From: an uncultured Oscillospiraceae bacterium
GTDB lineage: Bacteria > Bacillota_A > Clostridia > Oscillospirales > Acutalibacteraceae
DNA: 5,572 nucleotides
Direction of reading: 5' to 3'
Assembly (NCBI GenBank): GCA_900554165.1
Contig: USGR01000075.1
Location: forward strand, 1-5,572
Shown piece after piece: positions 1 through 5,572 of the stretch. The translations under genes and the position numbers were made by a program. The notes under the pieces were generated by a model. It saw only the letters and a program-made list of their open reading frames with translations. It was not told the origin of the DNA and did no database searches. Positions within the stretch are counted from its first letter, which is position 1. Each line of letters opens with the position of its first letter.

Positions 1-24
1 CGTCAGATGTGTATTAAGAGACAG
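1..24 (+). other. Nextera Read 1 transposase adapter remnant (artefact)
   Basis: The first bases read CGTCAGATGTGTAT then TAAGAGACAG. This is the 3' part of the Illumina Nextera Read 1 adapter, ending in the Tn5 mosaic end (AGATGTGTATAAGAGACAG), with one extra T in the middle. Such a match to a library-preparation oligonucleotide at the very end of a contig is technical, not biological. The base after position 24 would be the first base of the tagmented insert. An open frame that begins with the ATG inside this adapter (position 7) and runs to 336 is therefore not a gene. The adapter match is seen directly; calling it untrimmed adapter is inference, but a strong one. Confidence 0.95.
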
Positions 25-237
25 GTCGGCCTTCCCCTCGGCGATGATGCGGTCGGCCAGGGCGGGGTCGTTGATGGCGCCCACGGTGGTCACAGGGATT
101 TTAATGCCCGCCTTCTTCATGGCCTCGGCGGCGTAGAGGTTGCAGTTGTGGGGCATGAACCGCCCCGGATGCATGACGCCCCGGGCCACGGCGTTGCGGC
201 GGGAGCCGACGGAGCAGTGGATGATATAGAAGAACTC
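25..237 (-). CDS. Internal fragment of an NADH:flavin oxidoreductase (Old Yellow Enzyme family)
   Basis: Read on the minus strand, about 71 codons are open with no stop. They include IIHCSVGSRRNAV, RGVMHPGRFMPHNCNLYAAE and KIPVTTVGAINDPALADRII, ending in EGKAD at the adapter. This pattern is typical of the FMN-binding TIM barrel of clostridial Old Yellow Enzyme proteins of the 2,4-dienoyl-CoA reductase / bile-acid BaiCD-BaiH / enoate reductase type. These are usually about 640-680 residues with a C-terminal FAD/NAD(P)H domain. The family reduces activated C=C bonds using FMN, often with a 4Fe-4S cluster, but the substrate cannot be told from this piece. Both ends are missing: one is cut at the adapter and the other breaks off near 237, where family similarity stops although the frame stays open. 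GC is about 66% with mostly G/C third positions, far above the rest of the window. It most likely comes from a different genome joined by mis-assembly. The exact junction (about 225-245) is uncertain. Confidence 0.75.
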
Positions 238-336
238 AGTGCCGCTAAGCTGCCGTACGCTACCTTTAAAGATGGTACTATTGGCAGAGTAGACATTTGG
301 AAAGATATTAGCACATCTGCTAATCTAATTATTTAA
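238..336 (+). CDS. C-terminal tail of an unidentified protein (possible)
   Basis: Directly after the high-GC fragment, a plus-strand frame reads SAAKLPYATFKDGTIGRV then DIWKDISTSANLII and stops at TAA (334-336). Codons such as AAA, GAT, ACT and GGT look like those of an AT-leaning gene, and GC drops to about 39%. I do not recognise the family. The frame is open to the left only because it runs antisense through the flavin oxidoreductase piece and into the adapter, so its true N-terminus is not in this window. If real, it is the last ~32 residues of a gene transcribed toward gltD, giving a convergent arrangement with the hairpins at 530-558 or 756-806 as possible terminators. It could equally be chance open frame. 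Confidence 0.3.
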   Translation, partial: SAAKLPYATFKDGTIGRVDIWKDISTSANLII

Positions 337-359
337 AGCGTATTTGCTTAATTTTAAGA

Positions 360-493
360 GACGTGAAACGTTAAAATAGGCTTTATAATTCCACGTGCTT
401 TTTAAAGCTAACCCATAACAAGCCTTGTGAATCAAGCCTTTTTATGTCTTGGTGTTTTGCCGCTTTTTTATTTATAAATATATGTTTCACGTC
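360..493. repeat. 10-bp inverted repeat, 114 nt apart
   Basis: GACGTGAAAC at 360-369 is exactly complementary to GTTTCACGTC at 484-493. The arms flank 114 bases of AT-rich DNA. The neighbouring bases (AAGAG on the left, CGACA on the right) show no target-site duplication, so a small insertion element is not supported. The arms could close a long-range RNA stem or be two sites for one DNA-binding protein. A chance match of this length in about 130 bases is uncommon but possible. Confidence 0.35.
397..408. repeat. Quasi-palindromic 12-mer, copy 1
   Basis: GCTTTTTAAAGC occurs here and again at 721-732. Each copy is a near-palindrome (GCTTT-TT-AAAGC) too tight for an RNA hairpin, but of a form that could bind a dimeric protein. 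Here it directly follows CACGTG (392-397 with one shared base). No function can be assigned. Confidence 0.35.
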
Positions 494-529
494 CGACACC
501 ATCAGGATGTCATAAAACAATATAAGAGG

Positions 530-567
530 ACCCGCGTAAATCCTTGATTTACGCGGGTTTGTGTTGT
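530..567 (+). terminator. Perfect 13-bp hairpin, probable rho-independent terminator
   Basis: ACCCGCGTAAATC (530-542) and GATTTACGCGGGT (546-558) pair perfectly around a 3-nt loop (CTT). On the plus strand the stem is followed by TTGTGTTGT, a moderate T-rich tail, which fits an intrinsic terminator for transcripts arriving from the left, such as the frame ending at 336. On the minus strand the tail is CCTCTTATATT, a poorer fit. The upstream gene on this side is uncertain, so this may instead terminate a small RNA or be a stable structural element. Confidence 0.6.
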
Positions 568-720
568 CTATTGGCAATAAGAAGATATTGAGCCATTTCA
601 TTGTGTGTATGTGAGCCTGCATGTAAAAATACGATGGTTCGAAACAAACAGGACAAGATTCCTTGGATGTTTAATTTTGAACGTTCCTTATTTCGAGTCA
701 AATTGAAAAAAGGAAAAGAC

Positions 721-732
721 GCTTTTTAAAGC
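721..732. repeat. Quasi-palindromic 12-mer, copy 2
   Basis: This is the second exact copy of GCTTTTTAAAGC, 324 bases from the first (start to start). It lies about 24 bases before the left arm of the 756-806 hairpin. The flanks are only loosely alike (a nearby ACG to the left of both), so this is a short shared motif rather than a longer duplicated segment. Confidence 0.35.
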
Positions 733-755
733 CGCTTCAATACCGGTTTATAACA

Positions 756-806
756 AAAACACCATTGGCGTCAAACCCTTGCGGGTCGGTATTCCAATGG
801 CGTTTT
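756..806. terminator. Bidirectional terminator-like hairpin with structured loop
   Basis: AAAACACCATTGG (756-768) pairs with CCAATGGCGTTTT (794-806): 12 of 13 positions match, the exception being A761 opposite C801. The 25-nt loop has its own small stem, ACCC (775-778) with GGGT (783-786). The plus-strand exit is GTTTTCATT and the minus-strand exit is GTGTTTTTGTT, so either strand could terminate, as expected between convergent genes. In addition AATACCG (739-745), outside the stem, is complementary to CGGTATT (787-793) in the loop, an H-type pseudoknot geometry. The stem is seen directly; the terminator role is inferred from the U-rich exits. Confidence 0.55.
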
Positions 807-917
807 CATTAAGCTGTCAGTTAGCATATATGACATAAACGCTCGTGAAAATTGCCGTTTCAGCTATCCAAAAGCAATTTTTTATGGACATAGCGGTTCT
901 TTTATAATACATATCAG

Positions 918-961
918 GAAATATAAAGAATAATTGGGCGGATTTCTCCGCCCAATTATTC
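918..961 (-). terminator. Rho-independent terminator of the gltBD operon
   Basis: GAATAATTGGGCGGA (928-942) and TCCGCCCAATTATTC (947-961) form a perfect 15-bp stem. On the minus strand the four-base loop reads GAAA, a stabilising GNRA tetraloop closed by A-T, and the stem is followed by TTTATATTTCC. It starts about 41 bases past the gltD stop codon. Stem quality, tail and position all fit an intrinsic terminator for gltD transcripts. Read from the plus strand the exit is CCAGGGGACT, with no T-run, so it is directional. Confidence 0.85.
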
Positions 962-980
962 CCAGGGGACTCTTATATAT

Positions 981-1015
981 CTCAAAATATGTAAAATCTC
1001 TCTTACATATTTGAG
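981..1015 (-). repeat. AU-rich hairpin overlapping the gltD stop codon
   Basis: CTCAAAATATGTAA (981-994) pairs with TTACATATTTGAG (1003-1015): a 13-bp stem with one bulged A and an 8-nt loop. On the minus strand the TAA stop of gltD (1003-1005) and its last codons form the 5' arm. It is followed by ATATATAAGAG, so it is a poor terminator by itself. With the strong hairpin at 928-961 it makes a tandem 3'-end structure that could shield the mRNA end or pair only after ribosomes leave the stop. The role is inference. Confidence 0.5.
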
Positions 1016-2475
1016 TATCCTTCTAAGAATGCGTCTACTTCCTTAGCGCATTCTCTTCCCTCATGTATTGCCCAGACAACAAGCGACTGGCCGCGGTGTA
1101 TATCGCCGGCAGCAAAAACTCCGGGCACGTTTGAGGAATATTTTCCGCTTTCCGTCTTTACGGTATTTCGGGGCGAAAGCTCTATTTTAAAAGCATCGGA
1201 TATATATTTCCGGCATCCGGTAAATCCGGCGGCTATTATAAGCAGCTCGCAGGGCAGTGTATCCTCGCTGCCCTTTACCGGTGTGAGTCTATGATTTTCG
1301 TCAAACGCCATTTTAATCGTTTCTACGGCTGTTATATTGCCCTGCTTATCAGTTATAACTTTGTTAACCGTTGTGCTGTATAGACGCGGGTCGCTGCCGA
1401 ACACGGCAATGGCCTCCTGCTGGCCATAATCGGTTTTGCATATCTTGGGATATTCCGGCCACGGATTGTCTGCGCTTCTTTCATCAGGGGCTTTAGGCAT
1501 AAGCTCGAGCTGCACGACCGATGCGCATCCATGCCGTATAACGGTGCCGAGGCAGTCGTTGCCGGTGTCACCGCCGCCGACGATTATCACGTTTTTGTCC
1601 TTTGCGTTCACATACTCGCCATCCTTAAATTGCGAGTTTAAATAGCTGCGGGTATTCTGTGTGAGGAAATCCACGGCGAAGTATACTCCCTTGGCGCCAT
1701 CCCTGCCCTCTGCCTGAACGTCGCGCGGCTGTTCCGCGCCGCAGCAGAGGACAACGGCGTCAAACTGCTGCATAAGCGTCTTCGGCAGCACGTCTTTACC
1801 GACATTGGTGTTCGTAATAAATCTTACGCCTTCGGCTTTCATGAGACTGACGCGGCGTTCGATGATGCTTTTATCAAGCTTCATGTTGGGTATGCCGTAC
1901 ATCAGCAGGCCGCCTATGCGGTCGTTTTTTTCATATACAGTGACGTGATGTCCGCGCTTGTTGAGCATGTCGGCGCAGGCAAGTCCCGACGGACCGGCGC
2001 CTATAACCGCTACCTTTTTGCCGGTGCGCAGCTCGGGAGGACGCGGGCGCATATATCCCTTTTCATATCCCTCTTCAATTATCGCCAGCTCATTTTCCTT
2101 AACGGTAACGGGATTGTCGTTTATTCCGCACAGGCAGGCAACCTCGCACAGCGCCGGACATACTCTGCCGGTAAATTCCGGAAAATTGTTGGTTTTAAGC
2201 AGCCTTGAAAGGGCATGCCATGTATTGCCGTGATATACCTCGTCGTTGAACTCAGGTATAAGATTATGCAGCGGGCAGCCGGTGGCCATGCCGTGCAGCA
2301 TCATGCCGGACTGGCAGAAAGGCACACCGCAGTTCATACAGCGCGCTCCCTGCTCTCGCCTCTCGCTTTCGGGCAAAGGCGTATGAAACTCTTCAAAATC
2401 CTTTATGCGCTCAAGGGGCTCTCTTTCCGGCATTGCTTCTCTTTTATATTCCAAAAAACCTGTTGGCTTCCCCAT
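1003..2475 (-). CDS. gltD: Glutamate synthase (NADPH) small/beta subunit
   Basis: The 490-residue product is the electron-input subunit of glutamate synthase: it oxidises NADPH at FAD and sends electrons to GltB in the cytoplasmic GltBD complex. The N-terminal iron-sulfur domain (about 22-135) has two cysteine groups, C46/C49/C54/C67 and C106/C110/C114/C116, including ARCMNCGVPFCQSG, as in family members that bind two 4Fe-4S clusters. The FAD Rossmann motif is VAVIGAGPSGLACA (about 155-168). The NADPH motif is VIIVGGGDTGNDC (about 296-308). A C-terminal FAD-contact segment, GVFAAGDIHRGQ, lies near 452-463. Length is close to the usual 470-495. The ATG at 2475 is preferred over one 72 bases upstream (2547) because it has GGGGAGG seven bases before it and gives the typical MGKPTGFLEY start; the longer form would run back into gltB. 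All key motifs are intact. Paralogues such as NfnB/SudA or PreT share the fold, but adjacency to gltB settles the call. Confidence 0.97.
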   Translation of the reverse strand: MGKPTGFLEYKREAMPEREPLERIKDFEEFHTPLPESERREQGARCMNCGVPFCQSGMMLHGMATGCPLHNLIPEFNDEVYHGNTWHALSRLLKTNNFPEFTGRVCPALCEVACLCGINDNPVTVKENELAIIEEGYEKGYMRPRPPELRTGKKVAVIGAGPSGLACADMLNKRGHHVTVYEKNDRIGGLLMYGIPNMKLDKSIIERRVSLMKAEGVRFITNTNVGKDVLPKTLMQQFDAVVLCCGAEQPRDVQAEGRDGAKGVYFAVDFLTQNTRSYLNSQFKDGEYVNAKDKNVIIVGGGDTGNDCLGTVIRHGCASVVQLELMPKAPDERSADNPWPEYPKICKTDYGQQEAIAVFGSDPRLYSTTVNKVITDKQGNITAVETIKMAFDENHRLTPVKGSEDTLPCELLIIAAGFTGCRKYISDAFKIELSPRNTVKTESGKYSSNVPGVFAAGDIHRGQSLVVWAIHEGRECAKEVDAFLEGYSNM

Positions 2476-2489
2476 AATCTTACCTCCCC
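2476..2489 (-). promoter_or_regulatory. gltD ribosome binding site embedded in the gltB end
   Basis: On the minus strand GGGGAGG (2489-2483) is followed by a 7-nt spacer and the gltD ATG (2475-2473). The Shine-Dalgarno overlaps the codons for the final T-G-R of GltB and abuts its TAA stop (2482-2480), leaving 4 bases between stop and start. This supports the chosen gltD start. It suggests that a ribosome finishing gltB readily re-initiates at gltD, keeping the two subunits in balance. Confidence 0.85.
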
Positions 2490-5400
2490 GTATTCTGATA
2501 AAACGCTTCAATCTGCGCTTCTTCTCTGCCCATGCCGGACTTTTCAAGCGCGGCTATGGCACCGGACATTTTTCGGTAGTCGTTTGGAATTATCTTCTTA
2601 AATTGAGGTATGTACTCCTCAAAATCGTTAAGTATTTCTTTGGCCTTTTGTGACGATGTGTTCTGATAGTGCTCGGTTATAAGACTTCTGAGTAGTTCTA
2701 TGTCCTCATTGTCAGAAAGATTTTCAATTGAGACAAGCTCTTTATTTACCTTGCGGTATAAATCGTGACTGCTGTCGAGGACATATGCTGTACCGCCGCT
2801 CATGCCGGCGGCAAAATTTTTGCCCGTCGGACCGAGTATTACGGCTATACCTCCTGTCATATATTCGCAGCCATGGTCGCCGACGCCTTCAACAACGGCC
2901 GTCGCGCCGGAGTTGCGGACGCAGAAGCGCTCGCCGGCTATGCCGTTTATAAACGCCTTGCCGCTTGTCGCACCGTACAGCGCAACGTTGCCTATTATAA
3001 TGTTGTCCTCAGCTTTAAATTTGCTCTTTTTAGGCGGATATACCACAAGCTTGCCGCCTGAAAGTCCCTTGCCGAAATAGTCGTTGCTGTCTCCGGCAAG
3101 CGATATTGTCACGCCTTTAGGCAAAAAGGCGCCAAACGACTGTCCGCCGCCGCCTGTGCATATTATGCGGAAGGTATCGTCGCCAAGCTCGCCGCCGAAT
3201 CTGCGGGTGACTTCAGCGCCGAACAGCGTGCCTACCGTTCTGTCGGTGCTGGAGACAGTGAGCTTAACCTCGCCCGGCTCGCCGCTCATTAAATTTTGCT
3301 GAAGCTTTGGCAGTATAATCTTTTCATCCACCGTTTTTTCAAGCTGGAAGTCGTACTTGTCCTCGGACTTGTAGTGGCAGGTGCCGTTGTAAGGCTGAGC
3401 AAGTATTTTTGATAAATCAACCAGCTTTCCGCGAGGCGCGGCGGAATTTTCGCGCTTTTTAAGCAAATCTGAACGTCCCACCAGTTCGTTTACCGTGCGT
3501 ATGCCGAGCTTTGCCATAATCTCGCGCAGCTCCTGAGCTATGAAATACATAAAGTTTATAACGTACTCCGGCTTGCCGGCAAAGCGCTTGCGCAGCTCCG
3601 GATTCTGTGTTGCAATGCCGAACGGGCAGGTGTCGAGATTGCATACTCTCATCATCATGCAGCCCATGGTCACCAGCGGCGCAGTGGCAAAGCCGAACTC
3701 CTCAGCGCCGAGCATGCAGGCAATGGCTACATCTCTGCCGCTCATCAGCTTGCCGTCGGTTTCAATGCGTACACGCGAGCGCAGTCCGTTTTGCATAAGC
3801 GTCTGATGCGTCTCAGCAAGCCCTAATTCCCACGGCATGCCGGCGTTGTGAATGGAGTTGCGCGGCGCGGCGCCGGTGCCGCCGTCATAGCCGGAGATGA
3901 GCACTACGCTGGCGCCCGCTTTTGCAACGCCGGAGGCTATAGTGCCGACTCCCGCCTCAGACACAAGCTTTACCGATATATCGGCGCTGCTGTTTGCATT
4001 TTTAAGGTCGTATATAAGCTGCGCCAAATCCTCAATAGAGTAAATATCATGGTGCGGCGGAGGTGATATAAGCGACACGCCGGGGGTGGAATATCTCGTC
4101 TTGGCAATCCACGGATACACCTTTTTTCCCGGAAGATGCCCGCCCTCGCCGGGCTTTGCGCCCTGCGCCATTTTTATCTGAATTTCCTTAGCGGAAACTA
4201 AATATTCGCTGGTAACGCCAAACCTGCCGGACGCCACCTGCTTAATAGCGCTGCAGTATTCGGGAGAAGACAGACGCTGCGGCAGCTCGCCGCCCTCGCC
4301 GGAGTTTGACTTTCCGCCTATTTTGTTCATGGCCTCCGCCATGCACTTGTGCGCTTCCTCCGAAATTGAGCCGTAGGACATTGCGCCTGTCTTAAAGCGC
4401 TTTACTATGCTTTCGACCGGCTCCACCTCGTCTATCGATATTCCGCCGTTTTCATCAAATACAAAATCCATAAGTCCGCGCAGCGTATGAGGTTTAGTCT
4501 CATCGTCCACCATTGCTGTGTATTCCTTGAATTTTTTGTAATCTCCGGTGCGCGTTGCTCTTTGCAGTGCGACAATTATCTCCGGCGAATACAGATGGTC
4601 GTCCTTGTCCTTGCCGCTTCTTAAGTTATAGCTGCCGGAGGAATCAAGAGTGGTGTCGACGCCGAGTCCCAGCGGGTCAAAGGCGTGCGCGTGCCTTACA
4701 TGTACATCCTGATCTATCTCCTCAAGTCCTATGCCCTCTACACGGCTGACGGTGTTGGTAAAATACTCGTCTATAACGGACTTTTTAATGCCTATCGCCT
4801 CAAAAATCTGCGCCGACTGATAAGACTGCAGCGTCGATATACCCATTTTTGACGCAATCTTAAGAACTCCGCTTATAATGGCTTTGTTATAATCTTCAAT
4901 AGCCATATACAAATCCTTGTTGAGCATGTCGTTCTCGATAAGCTCCCCAATGGCCTCGTGCGCCAGATATGGATTTATTGCAATGGCACCGTATCCCAAA
5001 AGCGTTGCAAAATGGTGCACATCGCGCGGCTCGCCGCTTTCGAGTATTATAGACACTGCCGTCCGCTTTTTTGTCCTTATCAGATACTGCTCAATAGCTG
5101 ACACCGCCAGCAGGGAGGGAATGGCGACATGGTTTTCATCCACTCCGCGGTCGGATAGAATGATTATGTCGGCGCCGTTTTTATACGCCTTGTCTACCTG
5201 CACGAACAGTCTGTCCAGCGCTTTTTTAACGGGCGTATTTTTATAATACAGCAGTGAAACCGTGTCAGATTTAAGCCCGTTTTGATTAAGGCTTTTAATC
5301 TTCATCAAATCCACGCTGGTGAGTATCGGATTATTGATTTGAAGCACGGCGCAGTTTTCCGGCTTTTCCTCCAGCAGATTACCGTTTGAGCCGGCATAAA

Positions 5401-5572
5401 CAGTAGTGCTTGTTACGATTTTTTCGCGTATGGCGTCTATAGGCGGATTTGTGACCTGAGCAAAGCTCTGCTTAAAATAGTTAAAGAGCGGCTGGTGCTT
5501 GTCAGACAACACGGCGATAGGAATAACTATGCCCATTGACGCCGTTTTTTCAATGCCGTCGCGCGCCATGGG
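2480..5572 (-). CDS. gltB: Glutamate synthase (NADPH) large/alpha subunit, N-terminus beyond window
   Basis: This is the synthase subunit, making two glutamates from 2-oxoglutarate and glutamine with electrons from GltD. The frame is open through the right edge; the visible 1030 codons are about the last two thirds of a protein usually near 1500 residues. The N-terminal class-II glutaminase domain, with its catalytic Cys1, lies outside. Counting from the Met at 5569 (internal, not a start): a central domain occupies about 1-265 (FAQVTNPPIDAIREK at 36-50). The FMN TIM-barrel synthase domain is about 325-700, with KSNSGEGGELPQR, AQGAKPGEGGHLPG and LISGYDGGTGAAP. The 3Fe-4S cysteines C637, C643 and C648 sit in CMMMRVCNLDTCPFG (C-x5-C-x4-C). 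The GXGXG beta-helix domain is about 770-930. No frameshift or lost motif is seen. A ferredoxin-dependent GltS is the alternative, but the coupled gltD argues for the NADPH type. Promoter and any nitrogen control lie outside the window. Confidence 0.97.
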   Translation of the reverse strand, partial: PMARDGIEKTASMGIVIPIAVLSDKHQPLFNYFKQSFAQVTNPPIDAIREKIVTSTTVYAGSNGNLLEEKPENCAVLQINNPILTSVDLMKIKSLNQNGLKSDTVSLLYYKNTPVKKALDRLFVQVDKAYKNGADIIILSDRGVDENHVAIPSLLAVSAIEQYLIRTKKRTAVSIILESGEPRDVHHFATLLGYGAIAINPYLAHEAIGELIENDMLNKDLYMAIEDYNKAIISGVLKIASKMGISTLQSYQSAQIFEAIGIKKSVIDEYFTNTVSRVEGIGLEEIDQDVHVRHAHAFDPLGLGVDTTLDSSGSYNLRSGKDKDDHLYSPEIIVALQRATRTGDYKKFKEYTAMVDDETKPHTLRGLMDFVFDENGGISIDEVEPVESIVKRFKTGAMSYGSISEEAHKCMAEAMNKIGGKSNSGEGGELPQRLSSPEYCSAIKQVASGRFGVTSEYLVSAKEIQIKMAQGAKPGEGGHLPGKKVYPWIAKTRYSTPGVSLISPPPHHDIYSIEDLAQLIYDLKNANSSADISVKLVSEAGVGTIASGVAKAGASVVLISGYDGGTGAAPRNSIHNAGMPWELGLAETHQTLMQNGLRSRVRIETDGKLMSGRDVAIACMLGAEEFGFATAPLVTMGCMMMRVCNLDTCPFGIATQNPELRKRFAGKPEYVINFMYFIAQELREIMAKLGIRTVNELVGRSDLLKKRENSAAPRGKLVDLSKILAQPYNGTCHYKSEDKYDFQLEKTVDEKIILPKLQQNLMSGEPGEVKLTVSSTDRTVGTLFGAEVTRRFGGELGDDTFRIICTGGGGQSFGAFLPKGVTISLAGDSNDYFGKGLSGGKLVVYPPKKSKFKAEDNIIIGNVALYGATSGKAFINGIAGERFCVRNSGATAVVEGVGDHGCEYMTGGIAVILGPTGKNFAAGMSGGTAYVLDSSHDLYRKVNKELVSIENLSDNEDIELLRSLITEHYQNTSSQKAKEILNDFEEYIPQFKKIIPNDYRKMSGAIAALEKSGMGREEAQIEAFYQNTGR

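Larger units (their letters stand above)
337..927. other. Gene-poor, AT-rich intergenic region with several hairpins
   Basis: No convincing protein gene is seen in about 590 bases. A 79-codon minus-strand frame (383-622) reads straight through the perfect hairpin at 530-558, has no good ribosome binding site and resembles no family I know, so it is not called. The region carries two strong hairpins, a 10-bp inverted repeat and a duplicated 12-mer, described separately. TATAAT occurs at 384-389 and 903-908 on the plus strand, but neither has a convincing -35 box at normal spacing. A GGTTCGAAAC stretch at about 635 recalls a tRNA T-loop but has no matching stems. Weaker pairings exist at 848-855/874-881 and 863-869/886-894. 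The region may simply separate convergent genes, or may encode a small RNA; the sequence alone does not decide. Confidence 0.6.

Noticed and set aside
7..336. 109-codon plus-strand open frame starting at the ATG in position 7
   Set aside because: Its start lies in the sequencing adapter and most of it runs antisense through the flavin oxidoreductase fragment. Only the part after about 238 could be real coding sequence.
384..389. TATAAT -10-like sequences at 384-389 and 903-908
   Set aside because: No -35 element at 16-18 bp spacing accompanies either one, and such hexamers are common in AT-rich DNA.
360..493. Miniature transposable element bounded by the 10-bp inverted repeat
   Set aside because: There is no target-site duplication, the arms are short and no second copy is visible in the window.
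383..622. 79-codon minus-strand frame in the intergenic region
   Set aside because: It reads through the perfect hairpin at 530-558, has no convincing ribosome binding site and resembles no known family.
630..645. GGTTCGAAAC resembling a tRNA T-loop
   Set aside because: The flanking bases do not form a T-stem, and no acceptor, D or anticodon stems can be placed around it.
2476..2547. Extended GltD N-terminus beginning at 2547
   Set aside because: The added 24 residues are basic and unlike GltD, lie within gltB coding sequence and lack a Shine-Dalgarno; the start at 2475 has a strong one and the family-typical N-terminus.
2728..3080. Overlapping plus-strand open frames opposite gltB (also at 3540-3806, 3848-4066 and 4917-5246)
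   Set aside because: They are antisense shadows of a long, motif-complete gltB, with no family resemblance of their own.

Overview
The window is the 3' part of a bacterial glutamate synthase (GOGAT) operon on the minus strand, followed by a gene-poor stretch rich in hairpins. The left edge looks like a sequencing or assembly artefact. Protein style (the GltB and GltD wording), roughly 50% GC in the genes, strong GGGGAGG-type ribosome binding and AT-rich intergenic DNA with rho-independent terminators suggest an anaerobic member of the Firmicutes (Clostridia), probably from a metagenome. That placement is inference; no taxonomic marker gene is present.

Layout from right to left (direction of transcription): gltB (large, synthase subunit) enters from beyond the right edge without its N-terminal glutaminase domain and ends at 2480. 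gltD (small, NADPH-oxidising subunit) starts 4 nt later at 2475 and ends at 1003. The gltD Shine-Dalgarno lies inside the last gltB codons, so the two are probably translationally coupled. GltD takes electrons from NADPH through FAD and iron-sulfur clusters. GltB passes them to FMN and uses ammonia from glutamine to convert 2-oxoglutarate to glutamate. An AU-rich hairpin overlaps the gltD stop, and a perfect 15-bp hairpin with a U-rich tail at 918-961 probably terminates the operon.

Between about 337 and 927 I see no convincing gene. This stretch holds a perfect 13-bp hairpin (530-558), a second terminator-like hairpin readable on both strands (756-806), a 10-bp inverted repeat (360-369/484-493), a 12-nt quasi-palindrome present twice, and some weaker pairings that interleave like pseudoknots. 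A short plus-strand reading frame of unknown identity ends at 336.

The first 24 bases match the Illumina Nextera Read 1 transposase adapter with one extra T. They abut about 213 bp of roughly 66% GC DNA coding on the minus strand for part of an Old Yellow Enzyme-family NADH:flavin oxidoreductase. That piece stops abruptly around 237, where GC falls to about 39%. The left 240 bases are therefore best treated as a chimeric, adapter-containing contig end. I found no convincing new biological system: the main content is a standard gltBD operon, and the unexplained part is the structured intergenic region.
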